DNA from: Physella acuta
Lineage: Eukaryota > Mollusca > Gastropoda > Physidae
NCBI RefSeq assembly: GCF_028476545.1
Contig: NW_026731935.1
Location: forward strand, 331,501-395,500
Length of the DNA stretch: 64,000 nt
Direction of reading: 5' to 3'
Part shown: piece after piece, positions 13,401 to 26,765 of the stretch
Position numbering within the stretch: position 1 is the stretch's first letter
Layout: each line of letters starts with the position of its first letter
Notes under the pieces: model-generated
Databases searched by the model: none
Seen by the model: the letters and a program-made list of their open reading frames with translations, nothing else
Told to the model about the DNA's origin: nothing
Made by a program: the position numbers and the translations under genes

Positions 13401-16400
13401 ACCGAGGACAGCAACCCATCTAGGAAAGAAAACTACAAAATAAAAAAAAATGCTGCTTTGCAGATTTTTCTTAGGTAGACAAAGACTATGGAAGCAGATC
13501 CCAAAAGAAAAGCAGTCTGAAGTCAGAGTCAATGGGCTATATAGAGCATAACATAATTTGTATTGGAGGAAGTCTCCTCCAAAATTACTATTAAGAAAAT
13601 TATTAAATGAAAATTATTTTATTAGCTGATAAGCAAACTAAACTTAAATTTTTAAATACTATTATAATTAATGCTGTTGTATTTTTTATGATTTGGCATG
13701 TTAATTTCTGCTAATAGGATGAAAATTAAAGTGTTAAAAAGAAAAAAAATAACAAAAGTGTGTATAGACTTTTATAATAAATACATAAATAAGTTTTGTA
13801 AATGTTAAAATACTGGCTTTTTTAGTATAGTATGGTCCATGACTTTTTCTGGTAGTATTAAAGTCTTTCAAAAACAAGCAACCCACAATGCATTTTATAT
13901 ATGTATGGTAAGGTAATAATTTTTTTTGTTAATCACCATAGTAATTTCAATGAGTAAGAATATCTTAAACTTTTATAGTATTAATATAATTTATACATTA
14001 TGTTAAAAGTTTTAAAATAATAGAAAATAACACTGTTAATAAACTATTAAGGTGAGATTTATATTGTTTATAACTTAGGAGCATACATTATAAAGATTAC
14101 ATTACAGTTAAGTATCTTCTAAGTCAGTTAACCTGACTTCAATACAAGTGGTTCACTTGGGATCCTGAACCCATGATGCCTCCTGACCTATATGCGCATA
14201 ACTTGACCAATAATGATGGAGTTTTACCAGTGATGCTGCTGTTTGTCAAATTTTAGTTAAAAAGCAAAACATTACACAAAGTAGGTTTTTAAACTGGTTA
14301 TAATTAACAGGGATGTGACCAGACCAGGGAAAAAAATTAGGAAATTTTCTCCGGACAAGAACTCAATATGTTTTATCTATTTTTTTAATCGCAGTTAAAG
14401 CAGTCTCACGCCATTACTGTTCTAATTAATCGTTTAATATAGCTAATATTATAAATAAAAGAAGTTTATGTTACATTGAAAGTCTTGTCGAATTGCAATT
14501 TAATGTTTAACTTATAAACAACTTTTTAAAAAAAAATTACAATTACAATGTAACAAAAGTGGCAGTTAAGTTCAACATTTAGCTAATTTAAAGTGTACTA
14601 ATGTAGTCTAGTTACACTTTTGTTTTCAATTTTAAATTATGCCTTATACTCTTTTAAAGATTGGCATGGTAAAAATGTTAGTCTTCAACTGTAAAATGCC
14701 TAGATTCAGATTAATTGTAATTTGAAAGTTTTGGGTTCAGGTGATGGAAAATGAAATTGACCAGATTAGCTGAAATTAGAAAGGGTCTGATATGTGAACC
14801 AAAGTTAACCATTTCGATAGCCAAAACACATTGTTATTTTTGTTTTTGGAATGGCTTAACTGTAAATTGTTTGAGGTCATCCATAAATGACGTCACGTTT
14901 TTTTTTTTACGATTTTTACCTCCCCTCTCCTCTCCATCATAAAAGACAGACCCCCCCCCCCTAAAATGACGTCACACCTCAGCCAAAAACCGCTCCACCC
15001 TCCTCAATATTGAATTTGAATTTTTTTTTAAACATCGTTTTTTTTTTCTAAAAGATTGACTGAGCTCGACCAACGTAGGATATTTTAATTAATTTATATT
15101 ACAATTTTTTAAAAGTTTTCTGAAACGCGTAATAGCGGCTAAAATTCAGTTTCTAACATTACTTTTTTAAAATAAAAAAAAAATATGACGTCACACTATC
15201 TGACCCCCTCCCCCTCAATACACGTCACAAAATTACGGATCCCCCCCCCCCCCACTACGAGTGTGACGTTGTTTATGGAAGACCCCTTATTAATAACAGT
15301 CCATGTCGTATTTTTTCTTCGGAGTCACGTTGAGTTCAGTTTTTTTTTAAATCTTTAGGCCTATAGCATAGGTATTGCAGGAACAGCTATTTGAAATTAC
15401 TGTGACGTCATTTTAATTTTTTTTCCCACAAGCAGTACCAAACACGTACTTGGGGGTCAAGGTGAGGTCACAAGAGCCACGGTTGCTACAAGGGGGGTGT
15501 AGTCTAGTCCTTATAGACATAGTCACCTTTTGCAAGGATTTTAATATTAATTTTAGATAGCTAAATAAAATAAAATCAGATAGAAACTGTAGATTTGGGT
15601 GGGTTTAAATACAGAAAGATAAATTAGGCTATATCGATAGCTAGATTACCAGGCTAGGGAGATGCGAGTTTCATTTGAAGAAAGGCATTATTTTAGAGTA
15701 CTTTTTCCCGTGTTTTTGATAAACATTCAACTGATATCAGCGGAAAAATTTGGACCAAAAAATTGCGTTCTGAAAAATACTGAAATTCGCAGAAATTCTG
15801 AATCTTGACCTAGATCTAGATCTATGTTTCATCTTAATCTAGCACCGTCAGACCTAGCGCAATCGTCTAATTAAAAAGAAATGTGCATATTTGACCTAAG
15901 TACTGTAATTTTCGATTTAAATACTAATATATGGAATGCGCAAGTCGGCCGTTTCAGTAGATGTCATTTTCGTTTTTTTTTCCTAATTTTTAAAACTTCG
16001 GCAAAAATCGAAGATCGGCGGAAAAATTCGGCAAAAATGAAATCAGCGGAGGAAAATTGCAGCTGAAACGGAAAAATCGGATTTCCGCTAAAATTCGGAA
16101 AAGTCACATCCCTGAATTAATCTAAATTTGTATTAGTACTCTTATTCTTAAGTGTAACTAATTCTTAGGAAAACTTACTCCAAATTGACAAGAGCTTCTA
16201 AATTGGTGATTTCAGTTATTTGATTATCATACAAGTCAAGTTCTCTTAGATGTATAAGTGTATTCAGCCCTTCGATTTGCTTCACCAAATTTTGTCGAAG
16301 GCAAAGTGTCTAAAATTATAAAAAGCTGAATTTTAACATTCTACATATCTTGAAATAAAAAAAGTTTTAAAATAAACAGATAAAAATATATATATATATA

Positions 16401-17556
16401 CTAAATAAAAAATGAAATCTTTTTAAGAACTAAAAGTTTAAAAAAAGATAATACCTCAACACAGATAGTTGTTTCCAAGTTGGTAATTTTTCCTATTCGA
16501 CAATGATTGAGATCAATATCCTTATGAATGAAAATATAGTTATGATATTATACAGGCCTAAGAAAAAAGCATGATTTATAAAATATAAACAATACCAAAA
16601 TAAAACAATGACAAATAGAGAAATAATTTAAATAACAATTTTTTTTTGGGCAAGCATCTTAGTATTCATGCCATTTTCCATTACAATAATGTCTGTTTTT
16701 TTTCAAACAGCATTGTGATATTCGTATATTGACCAATTCGTAATGCTATAATTAAAATACACCCTCAAGGCTATTAAGCACAAAGAAAAACCCATCAATA
16801 TGGAGGAGATTAAAGTGGAAAATTTATAACATCTTTTTGGAATTTTGGAAAGTAGGGTCACCCATTAATAATGACATACCCCAGATGTTGTCACAGTCAC
16901 AGGGTTGGGTGTAAGTAAGTGTGACATCACACTGTTATATTTAAAAAAGGGATCTTTTAACTTTTTTTTAAAACAGAATTCAAGTTGTTTTTACATTTTA
17001 CTTTTAGAATATATTTTCTTTTGTCAAAATGTAATCTATAAATACAGTAAATTAAATAAATGGGTCCAACCAATGTTAACATATTTCAAGTTTAATTGTG
17101 AAATACCATTCTAAGCTAATATGAGTTCCATTTAGGGGAATTATGGAGAAGGATAGTGAAAAGAGAGGCAAGGGTTGCAGGGCTTGTGTGGATGCAAATA
17201 AAGAGAGCTACCCAAAACAAACTAGTCTAATGAAAAGGGATGGCTACAGCCCTTTGCTCCTCAAGGGCCCCAGGGGAATAAATCAAAGTCAAGTCATGAG
17301 TTCCATTTAAAATATGAAACATAGTTTGCAATCATGTGTTCGGATAGGTATCCTTAATAAAATTGCATGCATTGACATATTATGATATTAATCAAGACCC
17401 ATATTCTTATTAATATAAACAAATATAAAAGCTTACAATTGCATTTGGATCCTCAATGAGCAGTTCATTAAAAATCTCTTCTGAGTCTTCCTCAGCTTCT
17501 GAGTTTTCAGGACTATGAAAGGAATTGTGCTGGTGTGCGGGCTTTATATTTGCCAT
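4443..17556 (-). CDS. PPP1R7: Protein phosphatase 1 regulatory subunit 7 (SDS22), eight coding exons
   Basis: Exons, 5' to 3' on the minus strand: 17437-17556, 16455-16520, 16179-16309, 8343-8505, 8072-8188, 4923-5027, 4727-4813, 4443-4634. All junctions are GT-AG. They sum to 981 nt, giving 326 aa plus stop, with only the exon 3/4 junction splitting a codon. The protein has an acidic N-terminus, then the family signature DIDLNHCRIGKI, then about eleven 22-residue SDS22-type leucine-rich repeats (LRELDLYDNQI, LFLVNNKISKIEN, LYLGKNKISKL, LYLSHNGLEKIEG), and the conserved cap (YLERNP, YRRKVML, VRQIDAT). The human protein is 360 aa with a longer N-terminus. Here an acceptor (CATATAG) lies just before the ATG, so a 5' UTR exon is expected upstream. 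Known role of the family: binds and regulates the PP1 catalytic subunit. The terminal FVRF-like end is replaced by LAR. The exon 5/6 and 3/4 introns (3.0 and 7.7 kb) are filled with transposons. Confidence 0.95.
5560..5700 (+). repeat. Helitron-derived fragment
   Basis: The phrase CGCGTCATCACGTTCA…TAGGTG…AATGGTTTT…CTCTATTGTAAAT…AAAGTACT is shared with the non-autonomous Helitrons at about 51,535-51,615 and 54,225-54,305. Here it has no Helitron ends and lies just upstream of the RTE insertion. It is probably an old fragment. Confidence 0.5.
5701..6976 (+). mobile_element. 5'-truncated RTE-type non-LTR retrotransposon (LINE)
   Basis: Encodes most of a reverse transcriptase and its C-terminal region. 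From the left: KLPKKGD and NWRGINLL, EEQAGFRANRSCNDQIFVLR, the catalytic FEKAFDS (about 6010), TGVRQGCVISP, the FADDLALL box (about 6300), then VEDFKYLGSYIS, and the RTE-like C-terminus with GRP..TWRREMEEE and a final WRRFV. Two breaks are seen. One is a TAA at 5816-5818. The other is a one-base gain in the A-run near 6409-6414, which splits the frame into 5858-6496 and 6423-6968. The endonuclease half is missing. The 3' end is an (AAGT)n tail, as in RTE elements. Target duplications of about 14 bp (5687-5700 and 6977-6990) frame the insertion. Confidence 0.9.
6985..7245. mobile_element. Palindromic MITE family C, copy 1
   Basis: Long inverted repeat: left arm 6991-7080 (AACAAGCTTTTATG, GCACTAAAAAGGAG, TATTTAAATAACTATAAAG) and right arm 7145-7240 in reverse complement. 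The loop holds AGTAAAGGAATCCAATAGATAC. A second copy, split by a Helitron, lies at 26,640-26,765 and 27,720-27,805. No coding capacity is visible, and the target duplication could not be fixed because the left side was later hit by the LINE. Confidence 0.65.
10240..10745 (+). repeat. Interspersed repeat family D, copy 2 (best preserved)
   Basis: Contains two internal copies of a unit starting near CACTTCCGGT.ATCGGAAAT and including CTCAAAAGTTGATA, TATGAAATTTCATC and a line of ACTCAAGTTAT. The 3' part is CACACGGACAGATAGACAG, then an ATCTCGATTTTT hairpin-like sequence, then the end ACGAGAAAGTAAAAATG. Homologous DNA lies at 2,985-3,385 (same strand) and 27,795-28,150 (opposite strand). No coding frame or clear terminal repeat; class unassigned. 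Confidence 0.6.
11397..12561. mobile_element. Possible hAT-like nonautonomous element
   Basis: Both ends carry the same vocabulary in opposite order: TTCCAGGAGAATTCCAG and TTTCAGGAC on the left, and the same words inverted on the right, ending GCGGGAACCCTG. A right end of CAGGGTTCCCGCGG (reverse complement) is typical of hAT MITEs. The left end (CAGTTCCACACC) matches only weakly and the 8-bp flanks do not agree, so the boundaries are tentative. The interior has C-tracts and no transposase. Confidence 0.35.
13316..13540. repeat. Diverged interspersed repeat (SINE/LINE-like)
   Basis: A GC-richer island in AT-rich intron, containing CAGACCCCTTAGGCAGATGA and GGACAGCAACCCATCTAGG. It resembles a repeat I associate with gastropod genomes, but this is recollection only. 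No target duplication or intact polymerase III promoter boxes are seen. Confidence 0.35.
14308..16114. mobile_element. hAT-like nonautonomous element with 12-bp terminal inverted repeats
   Basis: Left end CAGGGATGTGAC at 14308 and right end GTCACATCCCTG at 16103-16114 form a perfect 12-bp inverted repeat of the hAT CAGGG type. Flanks share AATTAA but a clean 8-bp duplication is not seen. The interior has a repeated vocabulary (GGCAAAAAT, TCGGAAAA, ATTTCCG) and no transposase. A Harbinger-like MITE (14,873-15,286) is nested inside. The whole lies in the 7.7-kb PPP1R7 intron, ending only 65 bp from exon 3. Confidence 0.65.
14873..15286. mobile_element. Harbinger-like MITE, copy 1 (diverged)
   Basis: Left end GAGGTCATCCATAAATGACG and right end GTTTATGGAAGACCCC match, with some decay, the inverted ends of the intact copy at 23,982-24,369. 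The interior shares T-rich and C-rich blocks and two TGACGTCAC words near each end. TTA follows the right end; the left-hand TTA is lost. Confidence 0.7.
17135..17295 (+). mobile_element. Severely 5'-truncated RTE-like LINE tail
   Basis: A 161-bp insert framed by perfect 14-bp target duplications (ATGAGTTCCATTTA at 17121-17134 and 17296-17309). One frame reads LWRRIVKREARVAGL…IKRATQNKLV and then, past stops, KGMATALCSS, which resembles the C-terminal WRR…W…L…A region of RTE-type reverse transcriptases. The end has AAAGTCAAGTC, a short simple tail. It lies in the first PPP1R7 intron, 141 bp from exon 1. Confidence 0.65.
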
Positions 17557-17563
17557 TCCACTG

Positions 17564-18499
17564 TCTATATGTTTTTTTAAAGGAAAAAAGAGGTGAATTT
17601 AAGAAAAAAAAAACAAAGAGAAGAAGCTTTCTGCAAAACTAGTTAGTAGTCATTGGCAATCAATATAAGAAAATACTTAGAATAATAGGACTAGACTTAG
17701 TAATCTTCAAAAATGTAGGCATTACCAGATCCTAAAACCTATGGTGGCTTATTATAGACTAGTAATTTTAGTAGATCTATACCCCACTGGTTTTATCCTA
17801 TAGTACCGTTGTATGCCCTTACTCAAATAGTAACAGGCAGTTTGGCTTAAAACTACCGGGGTCATTTATTGTTATTTATCTAACTAATGTTTGAAATATG
17901 TTACTAAGATAAATATTAAATAATATTTAATATTTATAAATAATGCCATTCTTTGATGGTTGATGAATAAAAATGGATTTTTGGCAAAAAGAACTTAATT
18001 AAACTTGAACAGCCAGCTTGATATACTTCTATTAAAGCCTTGACAATGAGGTAACTTTTTCGTACATTACTAGCCGCGGCCGATTTTACGTACCTAAAAC
18101 TAAAACGATAGATCACCGATTACCACAATATTTTAAGTTAAATATTAAATAGTAAATGGCCAAGGCTATTCCCAGCCGGTTGGGAATAGTCCCAATACGG
18201 CTATTCACAGTCGGCTGTCATTTCATGCTAAATATGGCTGTGAATAATATCTTAAAATAATAAAAGCATTTATTGTGACTGGGGAATGAGGTATAGATTA
18301 AGAGAGCAGTGCTATTTTTATTTTGTTATAAAAATTTTTTATTACTATTACAATTAAAGTTTAGTTTAGCTTTTAGGCTCATATCAGACATATCTTTATC
18401 TGCTACAGGCTACGTAGGTCATAGATGATCAATTATGCACTCTAAATCTATACACTAGAATAATTAGTAGGCCTAATTTTTTAAATAAATAATACTAAT
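17564..18499. other. 5' flank of PPP1R7; promoter not located
   Basis: The 5' UTR exon of PPP1R7 should lie here or further right, but I cannot identify its donor or a promoter. Short palindromic words occur at 18,165-18,220 (CAGCCGGTTGGGAATAG, GGCTATTCACAGTCGGCTG), and related words recur at 20,710-20,760. Confidence 0.4.
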
Positions 18500-18507
18500 T
18501 ACTAAAG

Positions 18508-20248
18508 CAGTGGTTCCCAACCTTTTTCGAGTGGCGACCCCCTTTTATAAAAATTAAGTGACCCGTGACCCCCATAGAATTAAAAAGCCGAAATTATTAT
18601 GGAAATCAATAAGCACTAAAATAAGATTTTCTAGTAGACTTTCAATATGAACTTCTCTTGATAACTGTTTTAATACCATGAGTAAAATTGCATACTATTC
18701 ACTAAACATTCACGGTTAATTTTTTTTTAAGTATTTTTTTTTTAACGCCAACCTATGTCATTATCATTATCTTAATTTTGTTGTTAATCGAAAAATAGTG
18801 TTCAAAATAAAATTATATTCTCGAAAAGTCAATCAATTTTACGTTTGGATATAAATGGTTAAATACTACACCAAAATTGTGTCTGAAGTTTTTCATCTTA
18901 CGCGGAATCATTCTACAAATCAAAGAATTCATCTTGTAATTCATCGGGAATGCTGGCAACATCAAGGGAAGAAGAGAATGGATAATGCGTCAATGCAGTT
19001 CGTTTTCAATAGATTCAAGATGCCCAGAAATTTCTTCTTTCAAAATTTTAATTATCTCACAATTAGATTCATCTACCACACTGCAGAGTTTCTCAAATTT
19101 ACAATATTTCCAAGATTTATTTTCTTCGCCGATTTTGCAGCTTTGATAAAAATGCCCCGAGATAATCTTGGAAAGTGATAATATTCGTTCATTTTCCCTG
19201 AAGCTTCAGGTTATGCTTATGTTGATGTTCGAACACATCTGCTAGGTATGATACTCTCTCCAACGACTCTATGTCGTTTTAAGTATACCAAAAGGTCTTG
19301 TTTCCTTTGCACTTCCAAGAACAATTTGATTTCAGATTTCAATTCAAAAACACGATTCACAACAATTCGTTTGACAGCCAGCGCACTGTAGCGTAGAAGA
19401 GCAGAACCTCGTGATCTTTATTCAGATCTTTGCTCAGTTCTTTGAAGGCTCCAGATTTTATATAATTTACGACTTATACAAGAAATGGAGTCTTGATGGC
19501 GATAGGTGAGTGAGGGGAGTGGTTAGGGAGCTAAATCTTTTCTGCTTTCTGAAAGCCCGATTTTGACCTAAACATAGATGGTGGATCATCAGTACAAACT
19601 CTCACAGCCGTTTTAACCCATTTTAATCATCCAATTTAAAAAAACGTATTTATTTTTCCATGCTATCTTCACAAAATAGCAACTCTTCTTTTCTATCATC
19701 CGCATGAATATAGACAAAGACCAGCAACTGCGAACACGAGCTCACGTCTGTTGATTTATCAACTTGAAAAGCAAACAATGGTGAAAGCTTGATTTCAATA
19801 AAAATGTGTTATTTAACATCTACGGACATGTAAGAATTAACTTCACCATCTTCAACATGCAGCGTTTGGTGAGATTTTCTCCCATTGTGATTTTTTTTTG
19901 CTTGGCATTTTCTGTCGCGACTTCATTTGATGCTTGCACTAATGCTGTGTTTCCTTGGTGAAAACTTCCTGTTCGATCAAGTCTCTGACGTACGTTTGCA
20001 ACTAGCTTCATACCGACGAAAGAACTCCATATCTTTTTTGGTGTGTTTCGAATGACTCGTGTCAAATGACGTTTTAGTTTTGAAGATTTCATAAACTCGT
20101 GACTGAGAACAACTTTGTACAGTATGCTTTGCTTCTTCTCTATTCCCTTTCCAGTGATGTTATTAAAGCCGAATTTCAAAAATTCTTCTAAATATTTATG
20201 TTTTGTTTCAAATTAATAAGGTTTAGTATACCAGGTTGGGAACCCGTG
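18508..20248 (-). mobile_element. hAT transposon (ZBED5-like transposase), decayed
   Basis: Flanked by a perfect 8-bp target duplication, TACTAAAG (18500-18507 and 20249-20256). Ends are CAGTGGTTCCCAACC on the left and, in reverse complement, CACGGGTTCCCAACC on the right. Minus-strand coding remnants follow the usual order of ZBED5/SCAND3-like hAT transposases. First comes KFGF and SSKLKRHL (open frame 19820-20179). Next is a VDKSTDVSSCSQLLVFV segment (about 19,690-19,770), matching the catalytic DESTD region. Then come LLFYATVRWLS (about 19,380-19,425) and a YLADVFEHQHK…NLKLQG segment (about 19,200-19,260). Frameshifts and stops separate these, so it is inactive. Length 1.74 kb is short of a full element (2.5-3 kb). 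Confidence 0.92.
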
Positions 20249-20566
20249 TACTAAAGCATCAGTTTGGTAAAGTTTAGTTGGTTGCTCACATTGCTATTAA
20301 CTTATCAATTATCATTAAAAATTCACATTATCACATAGAATAAATATCAGGTGAAATAGGATGTCCTTTTTTATCAGCTATAATTCACAGTTTCCATCAC
20401 ACTTTTTTGTTTTTTCTCTTTTTTTTTTTTTTTTTTTTGGGCTGATATGCCAACAATTACGTCACAAAAAAAAATTAACAAAAGTAACCCTTCGATGAGT
20501 AACTTAAGCAACTGAAAAAATATTTTGATATTAAGATTGAGAGGCGTACATTAAGAGTCATAAACA

Positions 20567-20665
20567 TAAAAGCATCTGTTGGATTTGAACCCACACCTTC
20601 GCAGGCTTCTGGCACGGTAGCCACTCCCAATGACCGCTCGACCACACATCTTCATGCCTAGATAG
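20567..20665 (-). repeat. tRNA-derived sequence (SINE head or tRNA pseudogene)
   Basis: On the minus strand an A-box-like TGGTCGAGCGGTCATTGG is followed, at the right distance for a long-variable-arm tRNA, by a good B box, GGTTCAAATCC. The layout resembles tRNA-Ser/Leu, but the acceptor stem does not pair well and no clean anticodon loop can be drawn. A tRNA-derived SINE is more likely than a working tRNA gene. Confidence 0.5.
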
Positions 20666-20777
20666 GTAATTTTAACATTAAATCTAACAAAAACAGTCAC
20701 GTGAAGGCGACTGTGAATAGCCCCAATACTCAATACGGCTATTCACAGTCGACTGTGAATAGACACTTCGTTTTAAC

Positions 20778-23415
20778 TAGGGACTTGGATGACGTAGATT
20801 TTGAGGCACTAAAAACGAGAGTTTTCTGCCCATACCGAGTTTCGTCGATTTAGCCGTGCGGTCGCGGGTGATGATCGAAAAAAATTTTTTTTATTAAAAA
20901 TCGCCGATGCTACTAATAATTTGATGACTGATTCTGAAAAACAAATGGATTTCATATGTTACGGTATTTTTGTTTTGAGATTTTGTTGAAGGTGAAAATG
21001 GATTTTTGGAGCCAAACTTTGGCTACGTAAAACTCTTTGTACCATAAAAACTTACTAACAAGGAAGGCCATTAAAAAGCCCTCCGACCATAATCACCATT
21101 TTTCTTTATGTGTGTAAATTTTCATAATGTTAATCGATAGCAAAGTATTTTTTTATAAATAGTTTAGAAAGTATAGCCTTAAGCCATTTTACGACTACCG
21201 GGAAAGACAGAGGTTGAAACCGGAAGTGTACTTGTGTTGTTAATGACGCCATTGCTCTCAATTGAATCGATTTGTAAATCCAGCAACATCCACACGAATC
21301 TGACTTTAAAATCATTTTAAACTATAGAATTATATTTTATATTGATAAAACTATGATTTTTTGTTGACTTTGTGCGCATATTTTCTATTTAGATTCATTT
21401 TTTTTTTTGTAATTTTGAGTTAGATCTAAAAATAGATTTCTGCGAAATTTTTCAAGTTGAATTATTGTTTCATTTTAATTGTATGGCCTAGATATAGATC
21501 TATATTGTTCTTGAATGAGTTCTATATTTTATATTAGCTATCATTATAGTATCTTGTGTACTTTCCACATTTTTCTTAAATTTTAAAGCTTGATATAGGC
21601 CTAGATCTAGAATCTAATATAAAATTCCATTTGCCTATCATTTGGTCTATAAATTTTCTTATAATAAGATATAGGCCAATAGGGTAATTCTATATTAAAC
21701 ATTTAGCCTTTTGATTGCTTTTCAAGCGAATTTTTATTACCAATATTACTAATATTCAAACATTTTAGGAGTCCTATATTTTCTTTATAGCTCTAGGACT
21801 TTGTTCATTTTAGATTTATTACTAAATTACTACAATCCTTGTACAATGTTCTGTCTTCATCTGTAGGCCTATTTGAAGTACATATGATACTACTGTATTT
21901 TTGCTGTAGTATACATCTCAGTTGCTTTTTTACTAGTCTTGGCCCTAGATAAAATGTACCAGTTCAGCAAGGGGATAGAGAATCAAAAGATGTGGATCTA
22001 CTCATAAGCAACTTCAATGAAGGAGAAATAAGTCCACTTAAGAATGGATGTTGCTGGTTTTTATTACAGTTCCAAAAGCTATCAGTCAGAGGAGACACAG
22101 CTTCAGTAGATGTTTAATCAGATTTCATTTTTAAATCATTGATGGTGTTATTTTTTAAAGTAAAAAAGTGATACAAGCTAACAGACTTAAACATGTTATC
22201 CACACAGCATGAGATGTCACTTAAATATATGACAGATGTTTCTTAATTATAAAACTTACCTTTAACATTAAATGGTGATCATTACTCCACCAATAAAAAA
22301 AATCATTTCAATTATTAAATTATTTGTTCAACAATAATTGTAAATTAAATTATATCAATTCTATGATAACATACACATAACAGGGATGAAATATCATGCA
22401 TATTGACAACATTTAGATACAATTTTAGTAATCTAAAATCAGTTTAGCATTGTACTTCTTTCTTGCAAAAAAGTAGTTGCGCAGAACAAAAATGACTTTT
22501 TAAATTTGACCAACATTGTAACAAAACCACATAAGCTAAGTGAAATATTTTTACTTTGTGTGGATGTATACAATGTTGGCACCAATTAGGCCAATTTTCA
22601 TTAAGATATTCCATATAATAAAAAATTTGGCAACAGATTATGTGTTGCCTATAGCAGAATTTATTGTTTAAAATTAAGGGGGGTATATGAGTTTAAACCC
22701 CTTTTTCATTAAATAAAATATTTTTAAAATCAAATTTGAACAAAGGAAATATCAAAGTATATAATAACCTTCATGTTTATAATATTTCTTGCATATAAGC
22801 AAAGTAATCTAAAATCAGCTCAACATTGTACTTCTTTCTTGCAAAAAAGTAGTTGCGCAGAATAAAAATGACTTTTTTATTTTGTCCAACATTGTAATAA
22901 AACCACATAAGCTAAGTAAAATATTTTGACTTTCTGTTAATGTATACAGTGTTGGCACTATTCAGGCCAATTTTCAGTAAGATATTCCATATAATAAAAA
23001 TTTGGCAACAGATTGTGTGTAGCCTATCAAAGACGCTTATTCAAAAATTTTAGGGGGGTGACCCTCTTTGTTTACATTATTTTTTATGATCATTCTCATC
23101 CAATTCAATTATTTTTATCTTACTCTTTTACTGATATCATAAGCTTGATCTTAGTGAATTTTCATTAAAAAATACCTGCTATTTAAAAAGTTACAGAGAT
23201 TTTAGTTCGCATCCAAAAAAGTAGGGAAGCAAAAAATTGAGAAAACCCCATAGTAAAAAAACCCGAAAATTAAATACATTAAAAATTCATAACTTCGTAA
23301 CCGTTTGAGCTAAAATTAAAATAAAAGTATCTTTGTTCTTGTCTAAATGAGCTCTATAAACTGGTGCTACTACATTTTTTATTTTTTTAAAAATGAAATT
23401 TCATCCAAGTCCCTA
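20778..23415. mobile_element. Nonautonomous hAT-like element, 2.6 kb
   Basis: A perfect 8-bp target duplication GTTTTAAC (20770-20777 and 23416-23423) frames a 15-bp inverted repeat, TAGGGACTTGGATGA at left and its complement at right, with one mismatch region beyond. The TAGGG start and the 8-bp duplication point to hAT. No transposase reading frame is seen. The interior holds AT-rich DNA and a 225-bp direct duplication (22432-22655 and 22806-23028). It also holds a short motif group (ACCGGAAGTG at about 21,217 and GACGCCATTG at about 21,245) that could act as a promoter. Confidence 0.75.
22432..23028. repeat. Direct duplication of about 225 bp, offset about 374 bp
   Basis: Copies at 22432-22655 and 22806-23028 share long runs such as TTGTACTTCTTTCTTGC and AAAGTAGTTGCGCAGAA. 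They differ at scattered bases and include an AGATATTCCATATAATAAA tail. They lie within the hAT-like element; the intervening AT-rich spacer is only partly related. Confidence 0.8.
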
Positions 23416-23756
23416 GTTTTAACAACTTTAAGCCATGATTTTAAGGCCCTAATTGTTGTTAATGAATTAAATTCGATACACCTACTTTTTCAAAGCCAAG
23501 GTCCAACTACTTTTCAACTAGATCTAATAGATATCTAGATTCTAGAAAAGATTCTAGAAGTAGATCTGCGTAATGTATTGTTACTAGACTATACTATTGT
23601 ACTATTAATTTGATTTTTAAGTGAAATAGAAACCAACAGAATCTTAAAGAGGAAGTGACGCAAAACTAGTCAATTGAATCTTCTTTTGTAGAAATGGTGG
23701 TCGCTCTATCAATTATTAGATTCGCATTTTTTCATAAATAATGCTTAACCTTTTTG

Positions 23757-23758
<2 letters not shown>

Positions 23759-23835
<77 letters not shown>

Positions 23836-23895
23836 TTTGTGTTGCTTTTGTGTTTTCGTTTGTGTTCGTTTGTATTTGCATTTTGTTTGTATTGT

Positions 23896-23976
<81 letters not shown>
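23759..23976. repeat. (TA)n tract interrupted by a GTTTGTGTTT-rich Helitron-like segment
   Basis: Two dinucleotide tracts (23759-23832 and 23900-23976) flank about 65 bp of TGTGTTTTCGTTTGTG vocabulary. The same vocabulary is found near the 3' ends of the Helitrons here (50,340-50,720; 52,020-52,050). Confidence 0.7.
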
Positions 23977-26635
<2,659 letters not shown>

Positions 26636-26765
26636 GCCCTACCATTTAAATAACTGTAAAGAAAAACGTGGCTTATTGACTTCTAGTAAAGGTATTCAGC
26701 AAATAATATGATGATCGATACTTTTCTTTACTGTGATTTAAATAATAACGCATTAATATTATACA

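Larger units (their letters stand above)
8506..14307. other. PPP1R7 intron, mostly without recognisable genes
   Basis: Largest intron of PPP1R7 (exon 3 to exon 4). From 8,570 to 10,230 it is unique-looking AT-rich DNA in which I see no exon. It also holds repeat family D (10,240), a probable hAT-like element (11,397) and a diverged interspersed repeat (13,316), listed separately. Homopolymer C tracts lie at 11,499-11,512 and 11,900-11,922. The open frames at 10,508-11,310 have no family resemblance. Confidence 0.6.

Noticed and set aside
20567-20665. Functional tRNA-Ser/Leu gene
   Set aside because: A and B boxes are present but the acceptor stem and anticodon loop do not form, so it was listed as tRNA-derived only.
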